NCBI GenBank assembly: GCA_965178525.1
Contig: CBCXVS010000142.1
Location: forward strand, 1-18,686
Direction of reading: 5' to 3'
Source: CBCXVS01 sp965178525
GTDB lineage: Bacteria > Tectomicrobia > Entotheonellia > Entotheonellales > Entotheonellaceae
DNA: 18,686 nt
Numbering within the stretch: position 1 is the first letter of the stretch; the number at the start of each line of letters is the position of its first letter. Positions 1 through 7,596 of the stretch are shown here, piece after piece. The notes beneath the pieces were generated by a model. The model was not told the origin of the DNA, did no database searches, and worked only from the letters and a program-made list of their open reading frames with translations. The translations under genes and the position numbers were made by a program.

Positions 1-132
1 CCTCATGACAAAACCCCCTCATGTGTTGGGTCAACCGTTGACACGACCAGCAGTTAGAGCTTCACTTAAGGCCATTCGGGGCGAACCGTTCTCTCCGGTT
101 GGCCAGTGGGTATGGGGAGGCGGGCACGAGAC

Positions 133-1026
133 TCAGTCATCATCGTCCACGGGCTCATCCCGGCGGCGCCGTAGAAATTGTTGAATTTCGTCGACAATCG
201 TGTCCGGCTCAAAGCTGGGCGGTTCGAGCTCGTCCATGTCGTATGCCTGTTCGAGCCGCTTGATATACTCGGCCAATTCCGGGCTGCTATCAATCTGCTC
301 GTGCAACGACGATTCGAGCTCGGCGGTTTGTTCTTCGAACATACTGAATTCCAGGGACAGATTCCAGATGCGACTCAGTACCTCTAGCATGACATGGGCC
401 ACTTTTGGATAGGTGCCCTGGATATAACTCGGGGTGCCACCCCATAAACCGGCCCCTTCGATGTCCAACGCCTGGCAGTGCGACAGCAAGTACCCCTGAA
501 TGCTCGTCGGGCCCTCGTACTCCGACGGCCCCACATCATAGACCTCCAGCTCCTCAAGCAACGCCTCATGGGTCACCATGGCAGAGATCCGGGGCACACG
601 CGTATGCGGCGCGTAATCCAGATAGCCCCCGATCGTATAGACCCGCTGCACCTCTAAAACCCGGATGCATTCCAGCACGGCCTCCACATAGCTTTGCCAG
701 TTCAGATCGGGCTCAATCCCCCGCAAGAGTACCAAATCCGGCGCCTCCCCCTGGCTTTGCCAGGCAAACACCTCATTGACCGGAAAGTGCAACGACTCGA
801 TGAGTCCGTGCTGCGTCTTCACCACAGGCCGGCTCGCTAAAGCCGGGGAGCTATAGATGTACGAGTCGCTCGCTGGAATTTCGCCGATGCGCTCCGCCGC
901 CAGGTAGGAGGTGAGGAAGTCCACCACTCCGGTGGACACGTTACCACCATCAGGCCAGCCCGCAAAACCCACCACGAGATATGGGTTACGGAGACGAGGC
1001 TTTTGGGTAAGCACCAGTTTTGCCAT
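133..1026 (-). CDS. PAC2 family protein
   Basis: A 297-aa protein of the PAC2 family (named after a eukaryotic proteasome assembly chaperone). In bacteria these are cytosolic proteins of unknown or weakly defined role. The N-terminus shows the family signature: a strand reading PYLVVGFAGWPDGGNVS near residues 16-32, followed by a helix, and later a GGY/APHTRVPRIS segment near residues 133-150. The C-terminal 70 residues are acidic and helical, ending in a DDDD tail. The gene starts 19 bp after the stop of the small upstream gene, so the two are probably co-transcribed. The ATG is the first residue of the conserved region, but the ribosome binding site is weak. Family assignment is good; biochemical function is not known. 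Confidence 0.85.
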   Translation of the reverse strand: MAKLVLTQKPRLRNPYLVVGFAGWPDGGNVSTGVVDFLTSYLAAERIGEIPASDSYIYSSPALASRPVVKTQHGLIESLHFPVNEVFAWQSQGEAPDLVLLRGIEPDLNWQSYVEAVLECIRVLEVQRVYTIGGYLDYAPHTRVPRISAMVTHEALLEELEVYDVGPSEYEGPTSIQGYLLSHCQALDIEGAGLWGGTPSYIQGTYPKVAHVMLEVLSRIWNLSLEFSMFEEQTAELESSLHEQIDSSPELAEYIKRLEQAYDMDELEPPSFEPDTIVDEIQQFLRRRRDEPVDDDD

Positions 1027-1045
1027 GAGTGAATCTCACATTTCG

Positions 1046-1339
1046 TTAATGTTTCCTGATAACGACGAGCGGATTATCGGGAGGACGGATCACCTTCGAT
1101 GGCGGCTCCTCACTCTTGCGTTTGCTCCCCCCTGTGGTTTTCTGGCGTGGACGTGATTTGGCAGGCGCAGGACGCTGCTGCGCCTCGGTTCGTTCCTGAA
1201 TTTCGCGCAAGCGGTTCTCGGCAATACGACATTGGAGCGCCGTGCCGCCTTCAACTAAAAGCTGTTGAAAATATTGTTTCGCCGTTTCGAGATCATTCCG
1301 CTCCAGGGCCTCATTACCCAAGCGAATTTCTTCTCGCAT
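1046..1339 (-). CDS. small TPR-like protein with basic tail
   Basis: About 97 aa. The first 50 residues form helix pairs in the pattern of a single TPR (LGNEALERNDLETAKQYFQ then AENRLREIQER). A lysine/arginine/proline-rich disordered tail follows. I chose the start at 1339 because a GGAGGAG ribosome binding site lies just before that ATG. An ATG 15 codons upstream lacks one and would overlap the end of the preceding reading frame. It lies between the LLM oxidoreductase and the PAC2 gene in the same direction, so it is likely part of that operon. Exact function unknown. Confidence 0.7.
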   Translation of the reverse strand: MREEIRLGNEALERNDLETAKQYFQQLLVEGGTALQCRIAENRLREIQERTEAQQRPAPAKSRPRQKTTGGSKRKSEEPPSKVIRPPDNPLVVIRKH

Positions 1340-1373
1340 AGCTCCTCCGAGATCAATGAACTTTCTTGAGCCA

Positions 1374-2555
1374 TTATACATCATCCGGCCAGGGCTTGCC
1401 TAACGTGGCCGTCAGCCGCCATAACTGACGCGTCACACGCAAACAGACAGGTCCCTCACTGCCTGCCATCAGACCACATGAGACTGGCACGCCGGCCGCT
1501 TCGAACATGTGAACATACACGGTCGTGGGCACACATTGGTGTACCCAGGTCATATAGAGCCATTCAGGCTTGAAACGCTCCGATGGTATACATATACGCA
1601 GGCGCTGGATCCGCGTCAGGCGTANNNNNNNNNNAATCGGCACATCGATACCTGCAGCCACGAATTGCGCCACGTGGTTTCGGCATGCCTCAGGCGTTCC
1701 GATCACGCCCAAGGCCTCGACCATGTGATCCGCAATCTGCTGTTTGGCCTGCTCCCGGTCGCCGCGCTGCCAGGCCTCGTACATGGCATCCACTTCCGCG
1801 GCAAAGCCGAAACGCCGGAAAACCCGGCGGTACACATCGGCGACGGTGTAGCCCGTAATATCACGCCGTAACCACTCCAGGGCCGCGGCACGATCCTCCG
1901 TCACACAGGTCCGCAAATACAGCGCGATATCGACCTCCTGCGGGTCGCGGCCAGCTTCGACAGCCCCGGCCTTGATCTCCGCGATGACATCCGGCACGGC
2001 GGACAACGGCACCCAGGTCAGCAACACGCCATCGGCCATCGCGCCAGCGAGCCGCAACATCTTCGTATTCACCGCCGCCAGATACACAGGCACATCTCCA
2101 GGCGACTCGACACCCAAGCGAAAGTGCTGTGACTGGTAAAATGTCCCTTGCCGCATGAGCCGTTCGCCTCGCAACCCCTGCCGCAACATATCGATGTACT
2201 CGGCCGTACGCGGTAAGGGGTGGTCCCAGGTCAAACCATGCCAATGGCCCACGATAATGCGGGTACTCACGCCCAGCCCAAGGACCGTTCGATGCGGGGC
2301 AATGGCATGCAACGTCGCGGCCTGCATGGTCATCAACGCCGGGGTGCGCGTGAAGATCGACGCAATACCCGGTGCGACCTTGATCCGTGCCGTCTGACTC
2401 AGCATGACCCCGAGCAAGGAAAACACCTCATAGCCATTGGACTCCGCGGCCCAAAGCGTCTCATACCCCTGCCGCTCAGCCAGTTGGGCCATCTCAACGT
2501 ACGCAGCCATATGGATGTCACGTTGTGGCACCAAGGCCACACCTAACCGATTCAT
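1374..2555 (-). CDS. LLM-class flavin-dependent oxidoreductase (interrupted by assembly gap)
   Basis: Luciferase-like monooxygenase / F420-dependent methylene-H4MPT reductase family. The N-terminus (GVALVPQRDIHMAAYVEMAQLAERQGYETLWAAES) is the first strand and helix of the TIM barrel. Later landmarks are GVMLSQTARIKVAPGI, LGLGVSTRIIVGHWHG and a GDVPVYLAAVNTKMLRLAGAMADGVLLTW segment, all typical of the family. The recognisable barrel runs to about residue 307 (AAGIDVPI), where family members normally end within about 30 residues. At that point there are 10 Ns (1625-1634). The roughly 80 residues read after the gap do not resemble the family and could belong to another sequence joined by scaffolding. 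The C-terminus and true end are therefore unresolved. The substrate cannot be predicted. Confidence 0.8.
   Translation of the reverse strand: MNRLGVALVPQRDIHMAAYVEMAQLAERQGYETLWAAESNGYEVFSLLGVMLSQTARIKVAPGIASIFTRTPALMTMQAATLHAIAPHRTVLGLGVSTRIIVGHWHGLTWDHPLPRTAEYIDMLRQGLRGERLMRQGTFYQSQHFRLGVESPGDVPVYLAAVNTKMLRLAGAMADGVLLTWVPLSAVPDVIAEIKAGAVEAGRDPQEVDIALYLRTCVTEDRAAALEWLRRDITGYTVADVYRRVFRRFGFAAEVDAMYEAWQRGDREQAKQQIADHMVEALGVIGTPEACRNHVAQFVAAGIDVPIXXXXRLTRIQRLRICIPSERFKPEWLYMTWVHQCVPTTVYVHMFEAAGVPVSCGLMAGSEGPVCLRVTRQLWRLTATLGKPWPDDV
1625..1634. other. assembly gap (10 N)
   Basis: Ten Ns inside the 3' part of the LLM oxidoreductase gene. The round number suggests a scaffolding placeholder of unknown true length. 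Continuity of genes across it cannot be assumed. Confidence 0.97.
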
Positions 2556-2761
2556 GCGTGTCCTTTCTGCTGCCGCCGTCTCATCTTTTCCAGAGTCAGT
2601 GAGGCGTTAGCATACTGCGTCTGGGAGGTTGAAGCAAGACAGCCGGTGCTCCCGGCTTGTCGGATCTGGCAGAACTCGGTATCATGTGGCGAAACGACTG
2701 GGGATATCTCTTGACTATAACGTACCCTATCAGGCGCTCACCACATTTTGGAGGAACCCTT

Positions 2762-3403
2762 ATGGTGATACGGTCCGGATTGATCGTGCACAGGGTGTTA
2801 CTGCTCAGCGCGGCGTTTTGGTGTGTGTACACCGCGCCCCTGGCCACGGCGGCGGAACCCACCCCGCAAGCCATTATCGATACCAAATTCGGCAGCATGG
2901 AAATTCGCTTTTTTCCTGAGCAAGCCCCGAAGCACGTCGAAAATTTCGTCAAGCTGGCCAAATCGGGTTTTTACGATGGCACGATTTTTCACCGCGTTAT
3001 CCCGGGCTTCATGATTCAAGGCGGTGATCCGAACACGAAAGATAAGGGGAAAACCGCCATGTACGGCATGGGGGGGCCCGGCTATAACATCAAGGCGGAA
3101 TTCAACGACAGGCCGCACAAACGCAACGCCGTCTCGATGGCCCGCTCGCAGGACCCCGATAGCGCCGGGTCACAGTTCTTCATTGTGGTCAAGGACTCCA
3201 CTTCTCTCGACCGCAAGTATACGGTCTTCGGAGAGGTCGTCAAAGGGATGGTGGTGGCGGACAAAATCGTCTCGCAAGAACGCAACCCGCGTAACAACAA
3301 CCCGCTCGAACGCATCGAGATGACCGTCCGCATCGTTGACGAGACAAAGCCGGAAGCACCGGCAAAGAGCAAGCCGAAACCAGAAGTACCGAAACAAAAT
3401 TAA
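2762..3403 (+). CDS. exported cyclophilin-type peptidyl-prolyl cis-trans isomerase
   Basis: Catalyses proline cis-trans isomerisation, helping proteins fold outside the cytoplasm. The start at 2762 follows a clear GGAGG. The first 30 or so residues are a signal peptide (basic start, hydrophobic VLLLSAAFWCVYTAPLATA, probable cleavage after ATAA). The mature domain has the cyclophilin core in order: DTKFGSMEIRFFPEQAPKHVENF, FYDGTIFHRVIPGFMIQGGDP (the catalytic FHRVI arginine and MIQGGD are present), a SMARSQDPDSAGSQFFI block and YTVFGEVVKGM. The C-terminal tail is Lys/Pro-rich and disordered. It is divergent from the LLM gene and convergent with the FAD oxidase. Confidence 0.93.
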   Translation: MVIRSGLIVHRVLLLSAAFWCVYTAPLATAAEPTPQAIIDTKFGSMEIRFFPEQAPKHVENFVKLAKSGFYDGTIFHRVIPGFMIQGGDPNTKDKGKTAMYGMGGPGYNIKAEFNDRPHKRNAVSMARSQDPDSAGSQFFIVVKDSTSLDRKYTVFGEVVKGMVVADKIVSQERNPRNNNPLERIEMTVRIVDETKPEAPAKSKPKPEVPKQN

Positions 3404-3423
3404 ATGAATATCTGTCCTGAATG

Positions 3424-3444
3424 CCCCCCTTTGTCAAAGGGGGG
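3424..3444. repeat. near-perfect palindrome between convergent genes
   Basis: Ten-base arms CCCCCCTTTG and CAAAGGGGGG around a single T, between the PPIase stop and the FAD oxidase stop. It could fold as a strong stem and act as a bidirectional transcription barrier, but there is no uridine tract on either side. A dispersed palindromic repeat family is an equally good reading. Confidence 0.6.
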
Positions 3445-3491
3445 AATCATATACAAGTGGAAAACTCGATGGTCCTGCAGGTCTGTAACCC

Positions 3492-4877
3492 TTACCGGAA
3501 CGCCCCATCTGAGAGCGCCAACTTCCCGGGGTTGAGGATGCCCTGTGGATCGAAGCCCCGCTTCAGGCGGCGCAGTACCTCAAGCCCGATCCCATGCTCA
3601 CGGTCCATCAGGGCCGCCAGGCGTGTGCCGACGCCGTGACAATATTCCATGGAGCCGTGGAGATCCTGACACAGCACCAGCAAGGCGTGGTGGGCCTCGG
3701 CCAACGCCGCCGTATCGCCGCCCGAATAGACGAGCGAAAACAAGCCAGCATGGTCCCACAACCCGGTTTGATGCGCCCGTAAGCCGCGGCTGGCGAGCAA
3801 TTCGAGACTCTGGCGGCGATACGGCAGGACGGCTGAGGGCGGCAACGCCACATGCAGATAATCCACCTGCGGACGCAACCGTCTCCAGGGCTTTCCCGCC
3901 GCCCGCGTCTCGGCATAGGCATCGCCCGACGCATGCCGTTCGTTCCAGAACGCCTGGACCTGTCGCGTCGGTAGCCACTTTCCGTGATGCTGCACGCAGA
4001 TGGCCGCCGCCTCCTTGGCCTCGGCCTGTGCGACCCGCTTCGGCCCCTCATAGCTGACCAGGAGCGTCGCCGCGCTCTCCTCTTCCAGCGTCGGCTCCTC
4101 ATCGCCATAATCGAGCAAGCCCGGCCGCATCCCGGCATCGAGCAGAGCATTGATGGCGCCAACACCGGTGGCAAAATCGCGAAATTCCCAAGCCTGTAAG
4201 ATGCGCGCCGGCGGTAGCGGCAGGAGGCGCAACGTCGCGTGTATGATGACGCCAAAGCAGCCTTCAGCCCCAATAAAGAGCGGGTGCAAGGCTGGTCCCG
4301 TGGACGACTTTTCCACTGCCCGCGTGCGCACGACCTCCCCCGTCGGCAGCACCGCTTCGATGCCGAGCACCTGATCGCCCATAGCCCCGTATTTGCCCCC
4401 GAGATAGCCTAAACTGTTGGTGGAAATCGTCCCGCCGACCGTCGCGACCGCAACCGTCCACGGATCGTGCCCGCATATCAAGCCATGCTCGGCAGCCGCC
4501 CGGTTCAGCGCCTTGATCGTCACGCCCGCCCCGGCATCGGCCATGCGGTCTGCCGGGCGGATGGTGATCGCATCCAAGCCGCGCAAGTCGAGCACAATCC
4601 CCGGCACAATCGAAGCCGCCCCCCCCATCAGCCCACTGCCGCCCCCCATGGGAATCACTGGGCACGCCGCCGCCTGCGCCACCTGGAACACCGCCGCCAC
4701 ATGCGCCGCCGATTGCGGCTGCACGACACATAACGGCCGCGCCACGTGGGTTCCCGCCGGAAAACGCGCCGGATGCAACGCATCCCGAGCCAAGACAACG
4801 AGCGTATCATGGTCCGTACGGACCACAGCAGGATCGAGCGCCTCACGCAGAGCCTGTACAATCGCATCTTCCGCCAT
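3492..4877 (-). CDS. FAD-binding oxidoreductase (GlcD / lactate dehydrogenase-like)
   Basis: About 461 aa, the usual length for FAD-linked oxidases of the PCMH/VAO fold (glycolate oxidase GlcD, D-lactate dehydrogenase). The FAD-binding half shows RPLCVVQPQSAAHVAAVFQVA, PMGGGSGLMGGA, the STNSLGYLGGKYGAMGDQVLGIEAVLPTGEV block and IGAEGCFGVI. The C-terminal substrate cap ends with MEYCHGVGTRL and the family signature GFDPQGILNPGKL. I start at the ATG at 4877 (MAEDAIVQAL). Eighteen codons upstream there is a weaker start lying in repetitive sequence. It is the first gene after a short-repeat-rich intergenic region. The substrate, probably a 2-hydroxy acid, cannot be fixed from sequence. Confidence 0.88.
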   Translation of the reverse strand: MAEDAIVQALREALDPAVVRTDHDTLVVLARDALHPARFPAGTHVARPLCVVQPQSAAHVAAVFQVAQAAACPVIPMGGGSGLMGGAASIVPGIVLDLRGLDAITIRPADRMADAGAGVTIKALNRAAAEHGLICGHDPWTVAVATVGGTISTNSLGYLGGKYGAMGDQVLGIEAVLPTGEVVRTRAVEKSSTGPALHPLFIGAEGCFGVIIHATLRLLPLPPARILQAWEFRDFATGVGAINALLDAGMRPGLLDYGDEEPTLEEESAATLLVSYEGPKRVAQAEAKEAAAICVQHHGKWLPTRQVQAFWNERHASGDAYAETRAAGKPWRRLRPQVDYLHVALPPSAVLPYRRQSLELLASRGLRAHQTGLWDHAGLFSLVYSGGDTAALAEAHHALLVLCQDLHGSMEYCHGVGTRLAALMDREHGIGLEVLRRLKRGFDPQGILNPGKLALSDGAFR

Positions 4878-4896
4878 AACTGTCACGATCCTTCTA

Positions 4897-4917
4897 AGGA
4901 CTGAGGACTGAGGACTG
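4897..4917. repeat. 7-bp tandem repeat, AGGACTG x3
   Basis: Three exact head-to-tail copies of AGGACTG immediately upstream of the FAD oxidase gene. Looks like a simple-sequence tract. No function visible. Confidence 0.7.
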
Positions 4918-4966
4918 AGTTCAGGTGCCAAACGCTGTAGCTGGATGCTTAATTCTCTTCATCCTC

Positions 4967-4994
4967 CATTCCGCATTCCGCATTCCGCATTCCG
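4967..4994. repeat. 7-bp tandem repeat, CATTCCG x4
   Basis: Four exact copies of CATTCCG plus a partial fifth, directly after the stop codon of the SRAP gene (which is read on the minus strand). Together with the AGGACTG tract it fills the gap between two co-directional genes. Copy number is likely to vary between strains. Confidence 0.75.
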
Positions 4995-4997
4995 CAT

Positions 4998-5663
4998 TCA
5001 AATGGCTGTGATACACGCGGGGGAATTGTTCCGTGGCGAGTTGACCGCGTCGGAGACAGCATAAGCTTCCATCGTCTCCGCCGGCGCTGGCGCCAACACC
5101 GGCAGCAGGATCTCGGGGTCTGTGATCTCACGATCCAACCACAGCGCTTCCGCTGCAGCATCGAGGATGACCGGCATGCGCTGATGAATGGGCTGCATGA
5201 GGGGATTCGCCGCCGTGGTCAGGATGGTGCAGGTCGACAGCATGGACCCATCCGGTGCCTGCCAGCGCTCCCACAGCCCGGCAAAGGCAAACGGGTCACG
5301 ACTGCGCAGCCGGATGTGCATCGGGGTTTTGCCGGTTTCCGTGCGATGCCATTCGTAAAACCCGTCGGCCAGCAGCAGACAGCGCCGCTGCCGTAAGGCG
5401 CGGCGAAAACTCGGCTTTTCCGCCACCGTCTCGGCTCGGGCATTGATCATGCGATGGCCGATCTTCGGATCTTTGGCCCAAGACGGCACCAGCCCCCAGC
5501 GCAGCAACCCCGCCCGGTTAGCCTCCCCCTCGTTGACAACCGCCAGAATGTCCTGGCTGGACGCAATATTGTAGGAAGGCGTCACCACTACGTCAGTATT
5601 ATCAAACGCAAAGCGCTCTTGCAAACGCGCCACATCGGTTGCGAGAGTAAAGCGGCTGCACAT
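4998..5663 (-). CDS. yedK: SOS response-associated peptidase (SRAP/YedK/HMCES)
   Basis: 221 aa. SRAP proteins covalently trap abasic sites in single-stranded DNA through Cys2, shielding them during replication. I set the start at 5663 so that the protein begins MCSRFTL, exposing the essential Cys2 after Met removal; a longer in-frame reading would bury it. Other hallmarks: PSYNIASSQDILAVV, RWGLVPSWAKDPKIGHRMINARAETVAEKPSFR, LLLADGFYEWHR (active-site Glu of GFYEW) and IHQRMPVIL (the conserved His). Catalytic residues all appear present, so it should be functional. It precedes the 7-bp repeats. Confidence 0.95.
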   Translation of the reverse strand: MCSRFTLATDVARLQERFAFDNTDVVVTPSYNIASSQDILAVVNEGEANRAGLLRWGLVPSWAKDPKIGHRMINARAETVAEKPSFRRALRQRRCLLLADGFYEWHRTETGKTPMHIRLRSRDPFAFAGLWERWQAPDGSMLSTCTILTTAANPLMQPIHQRMPVILDAAAEALWLDREITDPEILLPVLAPAPAETMEAYAVSDAVNSPRNNSPACITAI

Positions 5664-5688
5664 ATACGCATTCCTTATTCTACATTGG

Positions 5689-6714
5689 TTACGTTTCCAA
5701 CGGCGAGTCCAGGCCGAATGCCGTGCAGAATTCCTGCAATGCAGCCGGCGCATCATCATGCACCGGAATACCATGCTGCAAGCGTTCCTCCCGGCGTTCG
5801 TGCTCCATTTCCCCCGGCAAGTAAATGCGCTCGACACCCGGCACCCGTGGCGTTTGCGTGATCTCACGGCGCAATTGTTGCATACGCGCCATAAAATGGT
5901 CGAGCGGCATAAACATGGCCGGATCGAGCGCGACAAAGAGATGCCCAAGATTGTACTGCGCCGTGGGTTGATCCAACAATTCCGGGGCATGCGCTTGCCC
6001 GAAACCGGCACCGGTCAGAACGCCGGTCAACACCTCGAGCACGAGCGCCAAGCCATAGCCCTTGTGATCGCCGATGATGGGTCGCGCCATAAATTCACTG
6101 CCCAGCGGCGCCCGCGACGACGTCATGGCCGGATTCACCTCGCCTTGCGGGCTCGTGGCGATCACCGACATATCCAACACCACGGCAGGCCCCTGCCCGA
6201 CAGGAATCGCCATGGCAAAGGGATTGTTGCCCAAGGCTGGCGTCACGCCGCCCCAGGGCGGCAAGCCAATCTTGAGTTCGGTGTTGGTGGCGACAAACCC
6301 GATGACGTCGTGCTGCAGCGCCAGCATGGCGTAAAAGGCCATCATCCCGAGCGTGGTGGAATTCCGCACGCCGACGAACGCCAAGCCCTGCTCGCGGACC
6401 TTCTGCAAGCAGCGTTCCATGGCCCGTGTGCCCACCACCGCGCCCAGGCCGTTGTCTCCGTCCAGCAGCGCCACGTGTGCCTGTTCCCGCACCACCGTGA
6501 GCTGTGGCGCCGGGTTAATCCCCCCGGCCTGCAAGCGGCGCACGGTATTGCGCAAGCGCATGATGGAAAACGCATCGAGTCCCGCCCCCTGGCGCAGGGT
6601 ACTTTCCAGGCGCACCGCCGCGGCGAGCCGAGCATCGGCTAGGGGCGCCCCGGCGCGGACGAACACGTCGACGTTGAAGTCATGCCATACCGTGGGTTGA
6701 ATGTGCAAAGCCAT
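5689..6714 (-). CDS. Ldh-family (malate/L-lactate-like) NAD(P)-dependent oxidoreductase
   Basis: 341 aa from the ATG at 6714. It belongs to the Ldh/YlbC/ComC family of NAD(P)H-dependent 2-oxoacid or imine reductases. Recognisable blocks: helix FVRAGAPLADARLAAAV, HVALLDGDNGLGAVVG, VGVRNSTTLGMMAFYAM, NTELKIGLPPWGG, LGNNPFAMAIP, VVLDMSVI, and GDHKGYGLALVLEVLTGVLTG. The N-terminal region that usually reads RG-x-x-SHG, with the catalytic His, reads AGLDAFSIMRL here (residues 44-54), so that histidine is missing. This suggests altered chemistry or loss of activity. It lies 28 bp after cutA in the same direction, so co-transcription is likely. Confidence 0.85.
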   Translation of the reverse strand: MALHIQPTVWHDFNVDVFVRAGAPLADARLAAAVRLESTLRQGAGLDAFSIMRLRNTVRRLQAGGINPAPQLTVVREQAHVALLDGDNGLGAVVGTRAMERCLQKVREQGLAFVGVRNSTTLGMMAFYAMLALQHDVIGFVATNTELKIGLPPWGGVTPALGNNPFAMAIPVGQGPAVVLDMSVIATSPQGEVNPAMTSSRAPLGSEFMARPIIGDHKGYGLALVLEVLTGVLTGAGFGQAHAPELLDQPTAQYNLGHLFVALDPAMFMPLDHFMARMQQLRREITQTPRVPGVERIYLPGEMEHERREERLQHGIPVHDDAPAALQEFCTAFGLDSPLET

Positions 6715-6742
6715 GTTTAAACGTCCCCCAGCCGCAGCGACC

Positions 6743-7048
6743 TCAGGCTCGTACCACACCGTGGAGCCAGGTTTCGAATTCGCCATTCACACGCGGCACA
6801 TCGATTTGCCCGACAAAGTTCGTATAGGATATCTCGTCTTTGACGGCACGTGCGACCGCATCGAAATGCTCCGCTTCCGTTTTGATGAGGGCGACGATCT
6901 CAGGTTCCGTGGTGATCTCTCCCTCCCAGACATAGGTGCAGGTGATCGGGTGAAAGTTGACACAGTTCGTGAGCTTGCGCTCGATTAACCGCCTGGCGAG
7001 ACCTTGGCCTTCTGCCATGGTGTTGAGCGTGACATAGACTAGGATCAC
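6743..7048 (-). CDS. cutA: CutA-like divalent cation tolerance protein
   Basis: 101 aa, the usual CutA length (about 100-110). CutA proteins are small ferredoxin-like trimers linked to metal tolerance, with no settled biochemical role. Signature: MILVYVTLNTMAEGQGLARRLIERKLTNCVNFHPI, then YVWEGEI and IVALIKTEAEHFDAVARAV. The usual HPYEVPEI motif is replaced by EISYTNFVGQIDV, so it is a divergent member. The start codon overlaps the stop of the upstream 70-aa gene (ATGA), which implies translational coupling. Confidence 0.85.
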   Translation of the reverse strand: MILVYVTLNTMAEGQGLARRLIERKLTNCVNFHPITCTYVWEGEITTEPEIVALIKTEAEHFDAVARAVKDEISYTNFVGQIDVPRVNGEFETWLHGVVRA

Positions 7049-7257
7049 GAGGGTGTCCTTCTGTTGAGGTAGGCGTCAATCTCCTCTCGTAGGCGTTGGA
7101 TCTCAAGCATATAGCCTGGCCCATAATCGGCAAACGCCTGGGGAGAAAGTTCATGACGCAGACCCCTGACGACCTTTTCGAGCTGGGCGAGCCAGCACTG
7201 CGTGGCCTGGAATTCGGTATCATTCTGAATCGTAGTCGTACCTCCTCCGGCCTTCAT
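7045..7257 (-). CDS. small helical protein, hypothetical
   Basis: 70 aa, predicted as two long helices (TQCWLAQLEKVVRGLRHEL and YMLEIQRLREEIDAYL). This is the pattern of a recurring family of small bacterial hypotheticals and of the N-terminal extension of some HigA-type antitoxins, but no DNA-binding domain follows. It overlaps cutA by ATGA. No toxin partner is visible. Function unknown. Confidence 0.65.
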   Translation of the reverse strand: MKAGGGTTTIQNDTEFQATQCWLAQLEKVVRGLRHELSPQAFADYGPGYMLEIQRLREEIDAYLNRRTPS

Positions 7258-7346
7258 TGCCAGGACTGCACGGCTATTGCCGCTGCGACTGCGGGTTACA
7301 TGACGAACTCTGGCCGTGCTATAATGCCCTCACGGAGGACTGAGCG

Positions 7347-7571
7347 ATGTTAATCGATACCTTAAAATTTCGCAATAAATTGCTCGAAGGTGGTTTTGAG
7401 CAGGAGCAGGCGGATGCGTTAGTCGAAGCCTTGAGTGTGGCGTCAACCGAGTATCTCGCGACGAAGGCCGATGTGGAAGCGCTTCGCGGTGAGATGAAAA
7501 GCATGAAATGGATGATGGGTACGCTGGTCGTAGTCAATCTCGGCATCCTTGGCAAATTGCTCTTCACGTAG
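7347..7571 (+). CDS. small coiled-coil protein with C-terminal membrane anchor (DUF1640-like)
   Basis: 74 aa. The start follows GGAGG with good spacing. It opens IDTLKFRNKLLEGGFEQEQADALVEAL, then a coiled coil (ATKADVEALRGEMKSMKWM), and ends in a hydrophobic helix (MMGTLVVVNLGILGKLLF). This is the layout of the CCDC90/DUF1640 type of short bacterial proteins, anchored in the membrane by the tail. It converges on the DGR target gene. Role unknown. Confidence 0.8.
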   Translation: MLIDTLKFRNKLLEGGFEQEQADALVEALSVASTEYLATKADVEALRGEMKSMKWMMGTLVVVNLGILGKLLFT

Positions 7572-7596
7572 GCCGTTAAAAGACTTCTTGATCACA

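Noticed and set aside
30..70. TTGACA-like -35 box near the left edge
   Set aside because: No properly spaced -10 element, and the adjacent gene reads on the opposite strand with its 3' end here.
4897..4994. CRISPR array
   Set aside because: The repeat units are 7 bp with no spacers, and there are no cas genes in the window.
5758..6642. 294-aa plus-strand open frame
   Set aside because: Antisense to the Ldh-family gene, whose motifs are unambiguous on the minus strand.
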